Assembly (NCBI RefSeq): GCF_023100905.1
Contig: NZ_CP064687.1
Span: forward strand, 1 to 64,000
DNA: 64,000 nucleotides
Origin: Bradyrhizobium sp. 4
GTDB taxonomy: Bacteria; Pseudomonadota; Alphaproteobacteria; Rhizobiales; Xanthobacteraceae
Direction of reading: 5' to 3'
The notes under the pieces are model-generated. The model had not been told where the DNA came from. It saw nothing but the letters and a program-made list of their open reading frames with translations, and ran no database searches. Positions within the stretch are counted from its first letter, which is position 1. The number at the start of each line of letters is the position of its first letter. The position numbers and the translations under genes were made by a program. Shown piece after piece: positions 26,519 to 35,317 of the stretch.

Positions 26519-27613
26519 ATGAATTTGGGCCAGCCAATGAGGGCAATTTCTGCGGCCGATCTCATTACTGAGTTGGATGACACCATCGCGAGGAGCTCAT
26601 CCGAACGTTGTGCGCGCATGCTCTGGCGCACCACCGACCTACTCGTCGACGGTAATCACCGACTGCAAGAGCCGCAGGTCGGCCTTCTTGACGACGTTCT
26701 AATTCGCTTGGCCCGGCGGATTGGGCCCGGGACGCTCGCCGAGCTCAGCACGACGCTCGCCGAGCTGGGTACTGCTCCGATGAAGACCTTGCGACGTCTC
26801 GCCTCGTGCGGCGATCCGGCGATCGCAGTCCCGATCCTTATGAAATCTCCCGCCCTATCGCCGGCTGATCTCGTGGCGATCGCGACGTCCGGCAGCGAGG
26901 ATCACCTTCTCGCCATTGCTGGCCGGCGCAGGATCGAATGCCCAGTGACTGAGGCAATATTGCAGCGCGGCAGCAGCAAGACTTGTCTGGCCGTCATCGG
27001 CAATCCGGGCGCTGAATTCTCAGGCGCGGCCTATGCCAACTTGGTCCGTAGGGCTGTGGATGACGACGAGATCACGAAAGCGCTGACGCTGAGGCCAGAC
27101 ACCCCGGACATGGTGGTTCGGGAGCTGCTGTCGGTATTGCCACGGCCGGCAAATAAGGCTTCCAACGCAAACGCTTCATCGCAGGTATTAGCGACAGCGA
27201 AGGGACTTTGCGACACTGAGTACGCCGCCGCGAGGCCGGAGATCATATCGCTCAATCGGAGCGGAAAGCTGAGCGATTCGACTGTCAATCGGTTCGCGAT
27301 CCGGCGTGAGACAGCCAACCTGTTCACGGCGTTGTCGGTGCTGTCGGGAGCACCGATTGAGGCCATCGAGCAGGTTATGGCAGAGTCTGGTTACGAAGGC
27401 CCGGTTATGGCGTGCCGGGCATCGCGCTTGAACTGGCAGACCACGCTGGCGGTCCTCAACACTCGCGGCGCGAGGCTTTCACTAGGCGAGCGCGCACGAG
27501 CTCAGGTGCTGTTCGAAACGCTTCATCTCTCGACCAGCCAATGGTCCGTTCGTTGGGGAGAAATCTCCGCGGGCGCCCGCGGTCGCACTGCAAGTTCGGC
27601 AGGAAACCAATGA
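26519..27613 (+). CDS. DUF2336 domain protein
   Basis: A 364-residue soluble protein made of helical repeats, matching the DUF2336 family of alphaproteobacteria (MRAISAADLITELDDTIARS, LRRLASCGDPAIAVPILMKS-type HEAT-like units). DUF2336 proteins are often encoded next to c-di-GMP or flagellar/cell-cycle signalling genes. Here the stop overlaps the ATG of a PilZ gene (ATGA), and an HD-GYP gene follows. The start may be 26519 or the methionine at 26537; neither has a strong ribosome-binding site. Confidence 0.85.
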   Translation: MNLGQPMRAISAADLITELDDTIARSSSERCARMLWRTTDLLVDGNHRLQEPQVGLLDDVLIRLARRIGPGTLAELSTTLAELGTAPMKTLRRLASCGDPAIAVPILMKSPALSPADLVAIATSGSEDHLLAIAGRRRIECPVTEAILQRGSSKTCLAVIGNPGAEFSGAAYANLVRRAVDDDEITKALTLRPDTPDMVVRELLSVLPRPANKASNANASSQVLATAKGLCDTEYAAARPEIISLNRSGKLSDSTVNRFAIRRETANLFTALSVLSGAPIEAIEQVMAESGYEGPVMACRASRLNWQTTLAVLNTRGARLSLGERARAQVLFETLHLSTSQWSVRWGEISAGARGRTASSAGNQ

Positions 27614-27954
27614 AATTCGACGGTCGCAAGGCGTCTCGAGTGCGCATGGACAACAGACAGCCCGTGAACCTGATGGGCTCCGACGGCACCTGGCGGCGAA
27701 GCTGCGTCTTGCTCGATATCTCGAACACCGGCGCCAAGATCGAAGTCGAAGGATCGCTCGATGTTCTCTCGGCCAAGGAGTTCTTCATGCTGCTGTCGTC
27801 GACGGGACTGGCCTATCGACGCTGCGAGCTGGTCTGGATCGATGGAACCACGGCTGGCGTCCACTTTATCCAGGCAAATGGCAAGAAGGCCCAAACGACA
27901 GCGAGCGACAGAGGCGTGCAAACCAACTTGAGCCGAGCAGTGTCATCGAAGTGA
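27610..27954 (+). CDS. PilZ domain protein (c-di-GMP receptor-like)
   Basis: A 114-residue stand-alone PilZ domain: basic N-terminal GRKASRVRM followed by DISNTGAKIEV, which is the (D/N)xSxxG c-di-GMP contact. Together these match the two binding motifs, so it may bind c-di-GMP. Its ATG overlaps the stop of the DUF2336 gene by four bases, so the two are coupled. The next gene, 60 bases on, encodes an HD-GYP protein of the c-di-GMP phosphodiesterase class. The three genes likely form a signalling unit. Confidence 0.9.
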   Translation: MKFDGRKASRVRMDNRQPVNLMGSDGTWRRSCVLLDISNTGAKIEVEGSLDVLSAKEFFMLLSSTGLAYRRCELVWIDGTTAGVHFIQANGKKAQTTASDRGVQTNLSRAVSSK

Positions 27955-28014
27955 GCCAATAGCCTTGCACCACCGGCCATTCGGACCGGCACCCGACGAA
28001 CGAAGGCACCAGTC

Positions 28015-29061
28015 ATGCTCGTGCACGTATTGGCCGACACTTCCGAGAAGCTCTTCGGGCTCTGCTCGCTTTTTGGAAAGCAGTTCACCATTGCCGGCGA
28101 GCGGCTCGATGTAGAAGCAAAGCTTCCGCACGCTGCTGCTGCGGTCGTCGTCCGTGCCGACCTGCGGGCGGTCGAAAACATTGCCGCGCTGAAAAAGAGA
28201 GCTGCGCGGTTCGCCATAGCAACGAAGCGCATCTTCCTCGTCGAGCAAACCTCCCACTTTTGCATCTCGCAAGCTTATGCGCTGGGCGCAACGTTGGTGT
28301 TGCCTGGCAAGATCGAGGTGACTAAGCTCCTGGCCGCTTTGGCTGATCCAGGCCACGAAACTGGGTCGACGAGCGGCATCTCGCAGCCTGACAATGCGGT
28401 TGAGGCCGCAGCAACCGCCATTGCGTCGATGTTCACCTCGATCACCCTCGGGGAGCGGGTCGACGTCGCCGGTCCCAAAGAGGCCGGCCGCAAGATCACC
28501 AACCGAATTTCCGAGCATGGGCTATCCGAATGGCTGGCCACTGTGCGGCGCCATCACGAGGGAACGTTCCAGCACTGCCTGCTTGTGACCGGCGTCGCCG
28601 TCGATTTCGGCCTTAGTCTCGGTTTTCGTAAAAGTGACCTTGAACGGCTCTCCACCGCTGCCATGTTCCACGACATAGGAAAAGCGAGGGTGCCCTTGGC
28701 GATCCTGGACAAGCCAGGACGCCTCGACGACGACGAGCGAGCGTTGGTCGAAACCCACCCAGCGACGGGTTACGATGTGCTGAAGGGGCACGGGGACATC
28801 TCACCCGAAGTCCTCGATGCTGTGCGGCACCATCACGAATATCTCGATGGCAGCGGCTATCCTGACCGCCTCTGCGCCGAGAACATCACCGACATCGTTC
28901 GCATTCTCACCATTTCGGATATCTTTGCGGCGCTGATCGAACACCGGCCGTACAAGCCGACAATGCCGCGCGCGGCGGCATACGAGATTCTCTGCGGCAT
29001 GACGGGAAAGCTGGAGAGGGCGCTAGTGGCCTCCTTCAAGCATGTTGCGCTTACGAGATAA
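28015..29061 (+). CDS. HD-GYP domain protein, putative c-di-GMP phosphodiesterase
   Basis: A 348-residue protein. The first 110 residues look like a degenerate receiver-type domain without an obvious phospho-acceptor Asp. The C-terminal 200 residues are an HD-GYP domain with FHDIGKARVP (metal HD), HPATGYDVL, and HHHEYLDGSGYPDRL (complete GYP signature). All hallmark residues of active enzymes appear present, so hydrolysis of c-di-GMP is expected. It lies directly after the PilZ and DUF2336 genes. No membrane segments are seen, so it is cytosolic. Confidence 0.92.
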   Translation: MLVHVLADTSEKLFGLCSLFGKQFTIAGERLDVEAKLPHAAAAVVVRADLRAVENIAALKKRAARFAIATKRIFLVEQTSHFCISQAYALGATLVLPGKIEVTKLLAALADPGHETGSTSGISQPDNAVEAAATAIASMFTSITLGERVDVAGPKEAGRKITNRISEHGLSEWLATVRRHHEGTFQHCLLVTGVAVDFGLSLGFRKSDLERLSTAAMFHDIGKARVPLAILDKPGRLDDDERALVETHPATGYDVLKGHGDISPEVLDAVRHHHEYLDGSGYPDRLCAENITDIVRILTISDIFAALIEHRPYKPTMPRAAAYEILCGMTGKLERALVASFKHVALTR

Positions 29062-29390
29062 ATTCTGCTGAAACCTATGCAGGGATACTCCAACTCTCGA
29101 CTCAAGGCGTGATCGGAGGCGGTCTCAATTCCGTGCACTTCGGCTTCTGATGCTGTTGTCTAATCGCTGCTGAGGCGTCAAGCATATAATTTCGTTCAGT
29201 GGACACTGCCGGGTGCATGGTTGTCTTCGCGGTCGGCATTAACCGCCGCATGATGGAGCTTCGCAGGACGAGCCTTCAATGTGGACGACGCACTTTGCTG
29301 AGTCAGCAGTGCAACAGCATCAGCGGAATGGCTCGGCTCACGTCCCGGCAGGGACACCTTGGGTGTTCGGGTTCTGAACGCGATCGGGGC
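29062..29390. other. Intergenic, no gene seen
   Basis: About 330 bases between the HD-GYP gene and an IS110 fragment. Reading frames here have no recognisable content; part is probably residual transposon sequence. Confidence 0.4.
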
Positions 29391-29580
29391 TTATGCGGTG
29401 GCTCCGGCATTCGGATTGAAGAGTTCGCCAGTCTTAAGCATCGTGTGCATTATAACCGCCAGTTTGCGCGCCACGGCCACGGCAGCTCTTTTGAAGCCGA
29501 TCCTCTCCCGGAGCTTCAGACCCCACGTGCGCAGAGTGCTGTCGGTTGAGCTGCGCGTCAGAATGACCGCAGCGGGGTTT
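29391..29580 (-). pseudogene. C-terminal fragment of an IS110-family transposase
   Basis: The minus strand encodes AAVILTRSSTDSTLRTWGLK, then LRERIGFKRAAVAVARKLAV and IMHTMLKTGELFNPNAGATA with a stop. This is the characteristic end of IS110 transposases (K-R-A-x-V-A-x-A-R-K-L-A-V-I-M-H). It differs from the copy at 19.2 kb, so it comes from a different element. The rest of the transposase is absent. Bases 29581-29938 contain no supported gene. Confidence 0.65.
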
Positions 29581-29938
29581 CCCGCCGGGACGAATCCTTA
29601 TGCCGCCCGTATCGTTCCGGCCGTTAGCACAAGGCAGGGCGTCGCCGAACGGACAACCATCCAACCCGTGAAGAGCGGGGCACGTCAATGCCTTTAAGAC
29701 TCAACTTCCTTTGGAGGAGACTCAAGTTCTGTCGCAAGGCGCATTCATCCATTTGAAGTTATTACTGAATTGTCGTTCGCATAACATAGATTATGGAATA
29801 TTTCGACGGATCCGCACGTTCGGATTTCAGATCTTCAAACCCAGATGTCGAAATCCCATGTGGACACGCACATTCCGCTATGGCGCCAACACATCAATAC
29901 GGTTCAATCGCGACTCAGTGACGAATGAGATCAAACCG

Positions 29939-31252
29939 ATGAACTTCAAAGCGGCAGCCGCGATCGGCGCATACGAGCCTACCTTACATTGTCCGAACTG
30001 CAATCACGAAATTCGACTGACGGAATCGCTTGCCGCGCCGCTGCTCGAGCAAACCCGCCTGCGCTTCCAGGAACAGCTCGCGGGAAAAGATGCTGAAGTC
30101 GCGCGCAAGACTGAGGCGCTCCGTCTGGAACGCGAACAGCTCACCAAGGACCGCGAGGCGGTCGAAGACCAGGTCGCGAAACGATTGACGGCCGAACGCG
30201 AGCGGATTGTCGCTTCTGAAGCCAAGAAGGCGCGCGAAGCCTCTGCCACGGAACTATCAGCGAAAATTAATGAGGCTGCCGAGCTCCGTCAGCTTCTGGA
30301 GGCGAATAGCGGCAAGCTTGCCGAAGCCCAGCAGGCTCAGGCTGAACTTATTCGCAAGCAGCGCGCGCTGGACGATGAGAAGCGTGAGTTGGACTTGACC
30401 ATCGAAAAGCGCGTTCAGGCCTCCGTTGCAACGGTTCAGACCAAGGCCAGGCAGGAAGCCGACGACGCTGCCAGGCTTCGCGTTGCCGAAAAGGATCAAA
30501 CGATCGAGTCGATGGCACGTACGATCGAGGAACTGAAGCGCAAGGCGGAGCAAGGTTCGCAACAGGCCCAAGGCGAAGTCCTCGAACTGGAACTCGAGGA
30601 GCTTTTGCGCAGCCGTTTCCCAACGGATATCATAGAACCGGTCGGCAAAGGCGAGCTTGGCGCCGACGTCATCCAGCAGGTCAACGGCGCCGTCGGGCAG
30701 CCGGCAGGCATAATCCTATGGGAGACGAAACGTACCAAATCGTGGAGCGACGGTTGGCTGGCGAAGCTCAGGGATGACCAACGGCGGTCGGGCGCCGACG
30801 TATCGCTCATCATCTCGCACGCGCTACCCAAACACATCGAACAATTCGATCTGATGGATGGCGTGTGGGTCGCTCATCCTCGGTGCGCCCTCCCCGTTGC
30901 GGTAGCGCTGCGTCAAGCGCTGCTCGACGTATGCGGCGCACGGCTCGTGCAACAAGGCCAGCAGACAAAGATGGAGCAGGTCTATGACTATCTGACCGGC
31001 ACCAGATTCCGGCAACGTGTCGAAGCGGTCATCGAGAAATTTAATGACATGAGAGACGACCTGGACAAGGAACGCAAGTTTATGGGTCGCCAATGGGCTA
31101 AACGCGAAACACAGATTGTATCTGTGATAGATTCGACCGTCGGGATGGTCGGCGACCTCCAAGCGATAGCCGGCAAGTCAATGCCTGAAATTCCCAGTTT
31201 GGCGCCTCCCCTGCTAGAAGCCGGTGATCCGCCCGAACGCAAGGCGAGCTAG
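29939..31252 (+). CDS. DUF2130 domain protein, PD-(D/E)XK nuclease-like
   Basis: A 437-residue protein. An N-terminal zinc-knuckle-like segment CPNCNHEIRL (about 21-30) is followed by a long coiled coil (about 35-215). The C-terminal DUF2130 domain has FPTDIIEPVGKGELGADVIQ and LWETKRTKSW, which fit the D...ExK catalytic pattern of the PD-(D/E)XK nuclease fold. The ATG at 29939 begins the conserved CPNC region; an open frame extends upstream to 29711 but has poor composition. It sits immediately before the tRNA gene. DUF2130 proteins are found in many genomes, sometimes near defence genes; function is not established. Confidence 0.85.
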   Translation: MNFKAAAAIGAYEPTLHCPNCNHEIRLTESLAAPLLEQTRLRFQEQLAGKDAEVARKTEALRLEREQLTKDREAVEDQVAKRLTAERERIVASEAKKAREASATELSAKINEAAELRQLLEANSGKLAEAQQAQAELIRKQRALDDEKRELDLTIEKRVQASVATVQTKARQEADDAARLRVAEKDQTIESMARTIEELKRKAEQGSQQAQGEVLELELEELLRSRFPTDIIEPVGKGELGADVIQQVNGAVGQPAGIILWETKRTKSWSDGWLAKLRDDQRRSGADVSLIISHALPKHIEQFDLMDGVWVAHPRCALPVAVALRQALLDVCGARLVQQGQQTKMEQVYDYLTGTRFRQRVEAVIEKFNDMRDDLDKERKFMGRQWAKRETQIVSVIDSTVGMVGDLQAIAGKSMPEIPSLAPPLLEAGDPPERKAS

Positions 31253-31305
31253 TTTTCACAAGACGATCGCCTCCCTTCCCTGCGCGTGACCAAGACGATG
31301 GGAAC

Positions 31306-31381
31306 GGGCCTGTAGCTCAACGGTTAGAGCCGGCCGCTCATAACGGTCTGGTTGCAGGTTCGAGTCCTGCCGGGCCCACCA
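31306..31381 (+). tRNA. tRNA with CAT anticodon, probably tRNA-Ile2 (k2C)
   Basis: Full cloverleaf: acceptor GGGCCTG with CGGGCCC, D-loop TAGCTCAACGGTTAGAGC, anticodon loop CTCATAA in stem GGCCG/CGGTC, T-arm GCAGGTTCGAGTCCTGC, and encoded CCA at 31379-31381. The CAT anticodon could be Met or Ile2. The body matches the alphaproteobacterial Ile2 type (TTAGAGC then GGTTGCAGG) better than elongator or initiator Met, so Ile2 (modified to lysidine) is preferred. Its 3' end borders the accessory island. Confidence 0.95.
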
Positions 31382-31408
31382 GCGTGATCAATCAATGTGC
31401 GTCCACTT

Positions 31409-31470
31409 TAAGAGCGACTCGATTGGACAATAAGAGCGACTCAATTCCGGACCGTAAGAACGACTCGATT
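31409..31470. repeat. Three direct repeats, IS21-like transposon end
   Basis: The sequence TAAGAGCGACTCGATT recurs three times with small changes at 31409, 31431 and 31455 (22- and 24-base spacing), preceded by TGCGTCCACTT. Multiple short direct repeats at a terminus are typical of IS21-family elements, where they bind the transposase. No istA/istB follows, so only the end remains. It lies 28 bases after the tRNA. Confidence 0.5.
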
Positions 31471-31670
31471 TTGTAAGTGGCTGTTGGGCTTTCGAGAATC
31501 CGGGAACCCCAACATTAACGCCAAAAAGATTCGGCCGTGAGGTGAAAACCGCATACGGCAACGAATTCGGGGCCATCAGAACTGGCAGCCAGCACCAAGA
31601 TGACTACCTTGTCTCAACGGTTGAAACCGCAGCCTGAAAGTTGCATTCGATTGGAGGCCGGTCATTGAGC

Positions 31671-32837
31671 ATGGATGACAAGGAAGTTGCGGAAGACTAT
31701 CGCCGGCAACGCCAGGCGGCGTCGGCAAGGATCACCGGCTACAAGGCCCGGACGCCGGCGGAGCAACTCGAGTGGATCGACGAAAACAAGGAAACGCTTC
31801 TCAAACTCATGAGAGGAGCGGAACCTCCAAAACCCGATCACGAGGATCACCTGGAAGCCTACAGGCAGGCGATCAAGAGCGCTTCGGCAGGCTCGGAATT
31901 CGATGACGTCAATCTCCGCGCGACGCTAGACCGCTTGATGGGAGAAATCGAAGACGCGTGCCTAGAACACGGAGTTTCGACCCACGCCGGTGTTGCCTAT
32001 GGAAATGACGCGGCGCTGGATCTCGGAATCGGTCAACTCCCCGTCCTCGAAACCGAAGCCAGCATCATCGACGTAAGCGTCCACTTCCTATCGTTCATCA
32101 ACCAAATATCGAGGCTGCTCGGACGTACCGTCCCCCATGATCGAGTGGGCGAAGACCATGTCCTGATAGTGCGGGACATAAATCTTGCCCGTAAAATGCT
32201 GGAGCGCGACATCGACCTCGCTCACGACTGGAGCGAAGCGCTGACGTCTTTTGCGGTCACCGGCGTGCAAGCGCAAAGCCCCACGGTGCCTCTGAACGAT
32301 CCGCAAAATGTGATACGGACGCTTTTGCTTCGAGCGATCGAGGTATTCGCGCTCGGGCATGAATATGGCCATCACTCGATGAAACATGGTCGGGTAACGA
32401 CGTCCGATGAATCTGCGACCGACCCGTTTCAAGACGAATTCGACGCCGATCTGTTCGGGCGCAATTGCTGCATCGTCATCTGTTCGAAGGAGGACGAAGA
32501 AAACTTCTACGCAGTGTCGGGGGCTGGTGCCGTCGTCATCCTCGGCGCGCTGGATCTTATCAGGCGCGTAAGAGCGGTGCTAGAAACAGGCCGAGACGAG
32601 CCCCCACCGAGATCCCATCATCCACCCTATCCGGAGCGTGTCTCCAATCTGGCCAAAGTGGACGGCAACCTGCACGCAGATAATCGACAGCAAGCTGCAG
32701 ACTGTCGCCAATTCTTCTTCGATCTCATCGAAGTTGTCTGGGAACGTATTAAGCCGATCATCATCGACTATCGCGCATCCGGCATCCGTCCGAAGCCAGA
32801 TACTGACGAAGCAACCGGATGGCTTCCGTCACGCTAA
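31671..32837 (+). CDS. Putative zinc metallopeptidase-like protein (HExxH)
   Basis: A 388-residue protein, not recognised as a named family. A HEYGHH motif near residue 229 (HExxH zinc site) is followed about 25 residues later by DEFDADLFG, where an acidic residue could be the third ligand, as in gluzincin-like enzymes. The N-terminal half is charged and helical, without signal peptide; a hydrophobic segment (AVSGAGAVVILGALDLI) follows the catalytic region. ATG 31671 is used; TTG at 31665 has better spacing from the GGAGG at 31652. It is the first gene after the tRNA and IS21-like repeats, and may act in defence or toxin activation; this is speculative. Confidence 0.6.
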   Translation: MDDKEVAEDYRRQRQAASARITGYKARTPAEQLEWIDENKETLLKLMRGAEPPKPDHEDHLEAYRQAIKSASAGSEFDDVNLRATLDRLMGEIEDACLEHGVSTHAGVAYGNDAALDLGIGQLPVLETEASIIDVSVHFLSFINQISRLLGRTVPHDRVGEDHVLIVRDINLARKMLERDIDLAHDWSEALTSFAVTGVQAQSPTVPLNDPQNVIRTLLLRAIEVFALGHEYGHHSMKHGRVTTSDESATDPFQDEFDADLFGRNCCIVICSKEDEENFYAVSGAGAVVILGALDLIRRVRAVLETGRDEPPPRSHHPPYPERVSNLAKVDGNLHADNRQQAADCRQFFFDLIEVVWERIKPIIIDYRASGIRPKPDTDEATGWLPSR

Positions 32838-32983
32838 AGATCGGCCAGACGCGTCAGCGTCTGGTCGATCAACCGGTCGTCGGTCTCGGTCTGCGCACGC
32901 TGCACGTCGCAGTCCAACTGATAGACCAAGTCCGCCAAATCGTGGTCGTTCAGTGAAGGGACCAGATTGAGCTGCTGCCGATT

Positions 32984-33085
32984 TGATGGACACCCGATTA
33001 AGCTAATCCCACCTTGCGCTCGAACTCAACTGGACTGACGTACCCGATCGTGGAATGACGGCGGATGCTGTTGTACAACGACGTT
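32984..33085 (-). pseudogene. C-terminal fragment of an IS3-family orfB with element end
   Basis: The minus strand gives SLYNSIRRHSTIGYVSPVEF followed by ERKVGLA and stop, the classic end of IS3-type transposases (N-x-x-R-x-H-S-x-x-G-Y-x-S-P). The IS terminus TGATGGACACCCGATTAAG flanks it. Upstream sequence is unrelated, so only about 100 bases of the element survive. The bases between 32838 and 32983 hold no supported gene. Confidence 0.65.
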
Positions 33086-33110
33086 TGAGAACGCCCACAG
33101 GACCGTTCTT

Positions 33111-33346
33111 CGCGAGGTTCTTTATCGGCATCATCCTTGGTTTGGGCGCCGAGTTTGCGTTCATGGGGCCATCGACAAGGCCGACGATGTCGTTTTTCGC
33201 TGCACCCTGGACGGATCGCAAGCAGACCGTTGGCTGGAAGTTCCAGCATGGATGTTCGACCGGACGGCATGCCCTGACGCCGGGTTTCTGACAGCTCAGC
33301 CGCTTGTTAGGATCGATGCACTTGCGGCGCTTTCTGCGCTTCTCGA
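33111..33346 (+). pseudogene. 5' part of recombinase-module gene 1, split by IS66
   Basis: The frame reads REVLYRHHPWFGRRVCVHGA then VFRCTLDGSQADRWLEVPAW and LVRIDALAALSALL, resembling small DUF5372-like proteins often found beside transposase or recombinase genes. The apparent stop at 33348 is created by the first bases of an inserted IS66 element (GA|GTAAGCG). After the element the frame resumes at 35832 as DVALKDRTPSAAPLSG and stays open to about 36150. The N terminus has also been lost at the junction with an IS3 fragment near 33090. It is therefore doubly broken. Confidence 0.5.
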
Positions 33347-33359
33347 GTAAGCGTCGTTC

Positions 33360-34886
33360 TCACGCCACGGCTTTGAGGGATTGCGCGCGATAGGCCCAGG
33401 GAAGCAGCTGATCGATTTCGCTGTTTGGGTGACCGTTGACGATCCTGGTGAGCGCGTCAGTCAGGAAGGCAAGGGGATCGACGTCGTTCAGCTTACAAGT
33501 TTCTACCAGGGATGCGATGATGGCCCAGTGCTCGGCGCCGCCGTCGGAGCCAGCGAACAGTGCATTTTTCCGGTTGAGTGCGATCGGACGGATCGAGCGC
33601 TCGACGGCGTTGTTGTCGAGCTCGATACGGCCATCATCGATGAAGCGCGTCAGGCCCTCCCAGCGTGAGAGCGCATAGCGGATTGCGTCTGCCAATTTGC
33701 CCTTTTGACTGATCAGCGCAAGCTTGGCGCGGAGCCACCGTTCGAACGCTTCCGCCAGCGGTCGGCTTTTCTGTTGCCGAACGAGACGGCGCCCCTCGGC
33801 GCTGCGGCCACGGATGTCCTTCTCGACGGCATAGAGCTCGGCGATTTGCTTGAGCGCCTCGCTCGCAATGGGCGCCGGACCGGGTGTGGCAAGCTCGTAG
33901 AAGTTACGCCGCATGTGCGACCAGCAGAATGCAAGCCGAACATCGCCACGCTCGGCGAGCTTGCCATAGCCGGCATAGCCGTCGACCTGCAGAATCCCCT
34001 TGAAGCCTGCCAGATGAGCGATCGGTCGATCGGCTTTGCGATCGGGGGCATAGACATAGGCGACGCCGGGCGGATCTGCGCCGCCCCACGGCCGGTCGTC
34101 CGCAGCATAGGTCCAGAGCTGACCTGTCTTGGTGCGCCCACGGCCGGGATCGAGCACCGGCATCGTCGTCTCGTCGGCGAACAGCTTGGGCCGTTGCTTA
34201 AGCTTGCCTAGGAGGCGCTCATGCAATGGACGCAGATGGAAGGCTGCCTGCCCCACCCAGTCCGCCAACGTTGAACGATCGAGCTCAATGCGCTGGCGCG
34301 CATAGATCTGCGCTTGCCGATAGAGCGGCAGGTGATCGGCATATTTTGACACCAGAACCTGTGCGACGGTTGCTTCCGTTGGCAGTCCGCCCTCGATCAG
34401 CCGAGCCGGAGCTGGCGCCTGCATGACGCCATCCTCGCAAACCCGGCAGGCGTATTTGGGCCGCCGGGTCACGAGGATCCGGAACTGCGCCGGGACCAGG
34501 TCCAGCCGCTCGCTTCTATCCTCGCCGATCCGATGTAACTCGCCTTGGCAGCAGGGACAGGTCCTGTCCTCGATGTCGACGATGACCTCGATCCGCGGCA
34601 GGTGCGCCGGCAAGGCGCCACGGTTGCCCCGGCGCTTGCGAGCTCGCGCATCACGGCCTTCAGGTGCACTGATGTCCTGTGCCGTCTCGCCGTACGCTGC
34701 GACTTGCTCGACGTCTTCCAGGCCCAGCAGCATCTGGTCTTCAGGCAGCGTCTCTGCCCGTCGGCCAAACCGATGCCGCTGCAATTCCTTGATGATCTGA
34801 CGCAGCCGCTCGCTCTCGCACCGCTCGGCGAGCAGCATCGCTTTCAGCGTCTCCGGATCGTCAGGCAGGACGTCGCTCACAGCCAA
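33360..34886 (-). CDS. tnpC: IS66 transposase TnpC
   Basis: The 508-residue DDE transposase of IS66. Features in order are an N-terminal leucine-rich helical segment (residues 1-60, with LKAMLLAERCESERLRQIIK), a zinc-finger-like CPCCQGEL region, a second Cys pair CRVCEDG, and the catalytic core with ADETTMPVLDPGRGRTKTG, ILQVDGYAGYG, and C-terminal ELDNNAVERSIRP containing the catalytic Glu. Full length and uninterrupted. It is the third gene of the element, separated by about 75 bases from tnpB. Confidence 0.95.
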   Translation of the reverse strand: MAVSDVLPDDPETLKAMLLAERCESERLRQIIKELQRHRFGRRAETLPEDQMLLGLEDVEQVAAYGETAQDISAPEGRDARARKRRGNRGALPAHLPRIEVIVDIEDRTCPCCQGELHRIGEDRSERLDLVPAQFRILVTRRPKYACRVCEDGVMQAPAPARLIEGGLPTEATVAQVLVSKYADHLPLYRQAQIYARQRIELDRSTLADWVGQAAFHLRPLHERLLGKLKQRPKLFADETTMPVLDPGRGRTKTGQLWTYAADDRPWGGADPPGVAYVYAPDRKADRPIAHLAGFKGILQVDGYAGYGKLAERGDVRLAFCWSHMRRNFYELATPGPAPIASEALKQIAELYAVEKDIRGRSAEGRRLVRQQKSRPLAEAFERWLRAKLALISQKGKLADAIRYALSRWEGLTRFIDDGRIELDNNAVERSIRPIALNRKNALFAGSDGGAEHWAIIASLVETCKLNDVDPLAFLTDALTRIVNGHPNSEIDQLLPWAYRAQSLKAVA

Positions 34887-34960
34887 ATCAGAGCATATTC
34901 GCCGCCATCTGGCGACGCATCCGACGGTCCTGATTCACTTCGCCGCAGCGCTGCCAACAA

Positions 34961-35317
34961 CTACCCGGGCTGCGCTGGCGCCGGCGTCCCCCGTGCCTCG
35001 TGCACAAGCCGCCAGTCGAGTCCTTCCAGCAGCGCCGACAATTGCGCTGCCGACAGGCGCATCACACCGTCCTCGATCTTCGGCCAGCGGAAGGTCCCAT
35101 CCTCAAGCCTCTTGGCGAACAGGCACAGGCCCGTTCCATCCCAGAACACCAGCTTGATCCGGTCCGCCCGCTTGGCCCGGAACACATAGACAGCTCCCGA
35201 GAATGGATCTGCACCCATGCTCTCGCGCACCAGGGTCGCAAGACCCTCCATGCCCTTGCGGAAGTCTACCGGCTTGGTCGCCACCATCACCCGGACCGCA
35301 CCTGACGGACCGATCAC
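34961..35317 (-). CDS. tnpB: IS66 accessory protein TnpB
   Basis: A 118-residue protein of the IS66 Orf2 family. The conserved N-terminal VMVATKPVDFRKGMEGLATL and central YVFRAKRADRIKLVFWDGTG are both present. TnpB is required with TnpA and TnpC for IS66 transposition, though its biochemical role is unclear. Its start overlaps the tnpA stop by four bases. Intact. Confidence 0.95.
   Translation of the reverse strand: MIGPSGAVRVMVATKPVDFRKGMEGLATLVRESMGADPFSGAVYVFRAKRADRIKLVFWDGTGLCLFAKRLEDGTFRWPKIEDGVMRLSAAQLSALLEGLDWRLVHEARGTPAPAQPG

Noticed and set aside
31409..31470. Considered as a short CRISPR array
   Set aside because: Units are 16 bases with only 6-8 bases between them and no cas genes are present; an IS21-type end is a better explanation.
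33055..33291. Plus-strand frame reading TGPFFARFFIGIILGLGAEF
   Set aside because: It looks like a membrane segment, but the neighbouring frame (HHPWFGRR...LVRIDALAALSALL) continues across the IS66 target site and fits a known protein type, so this is the shadow.
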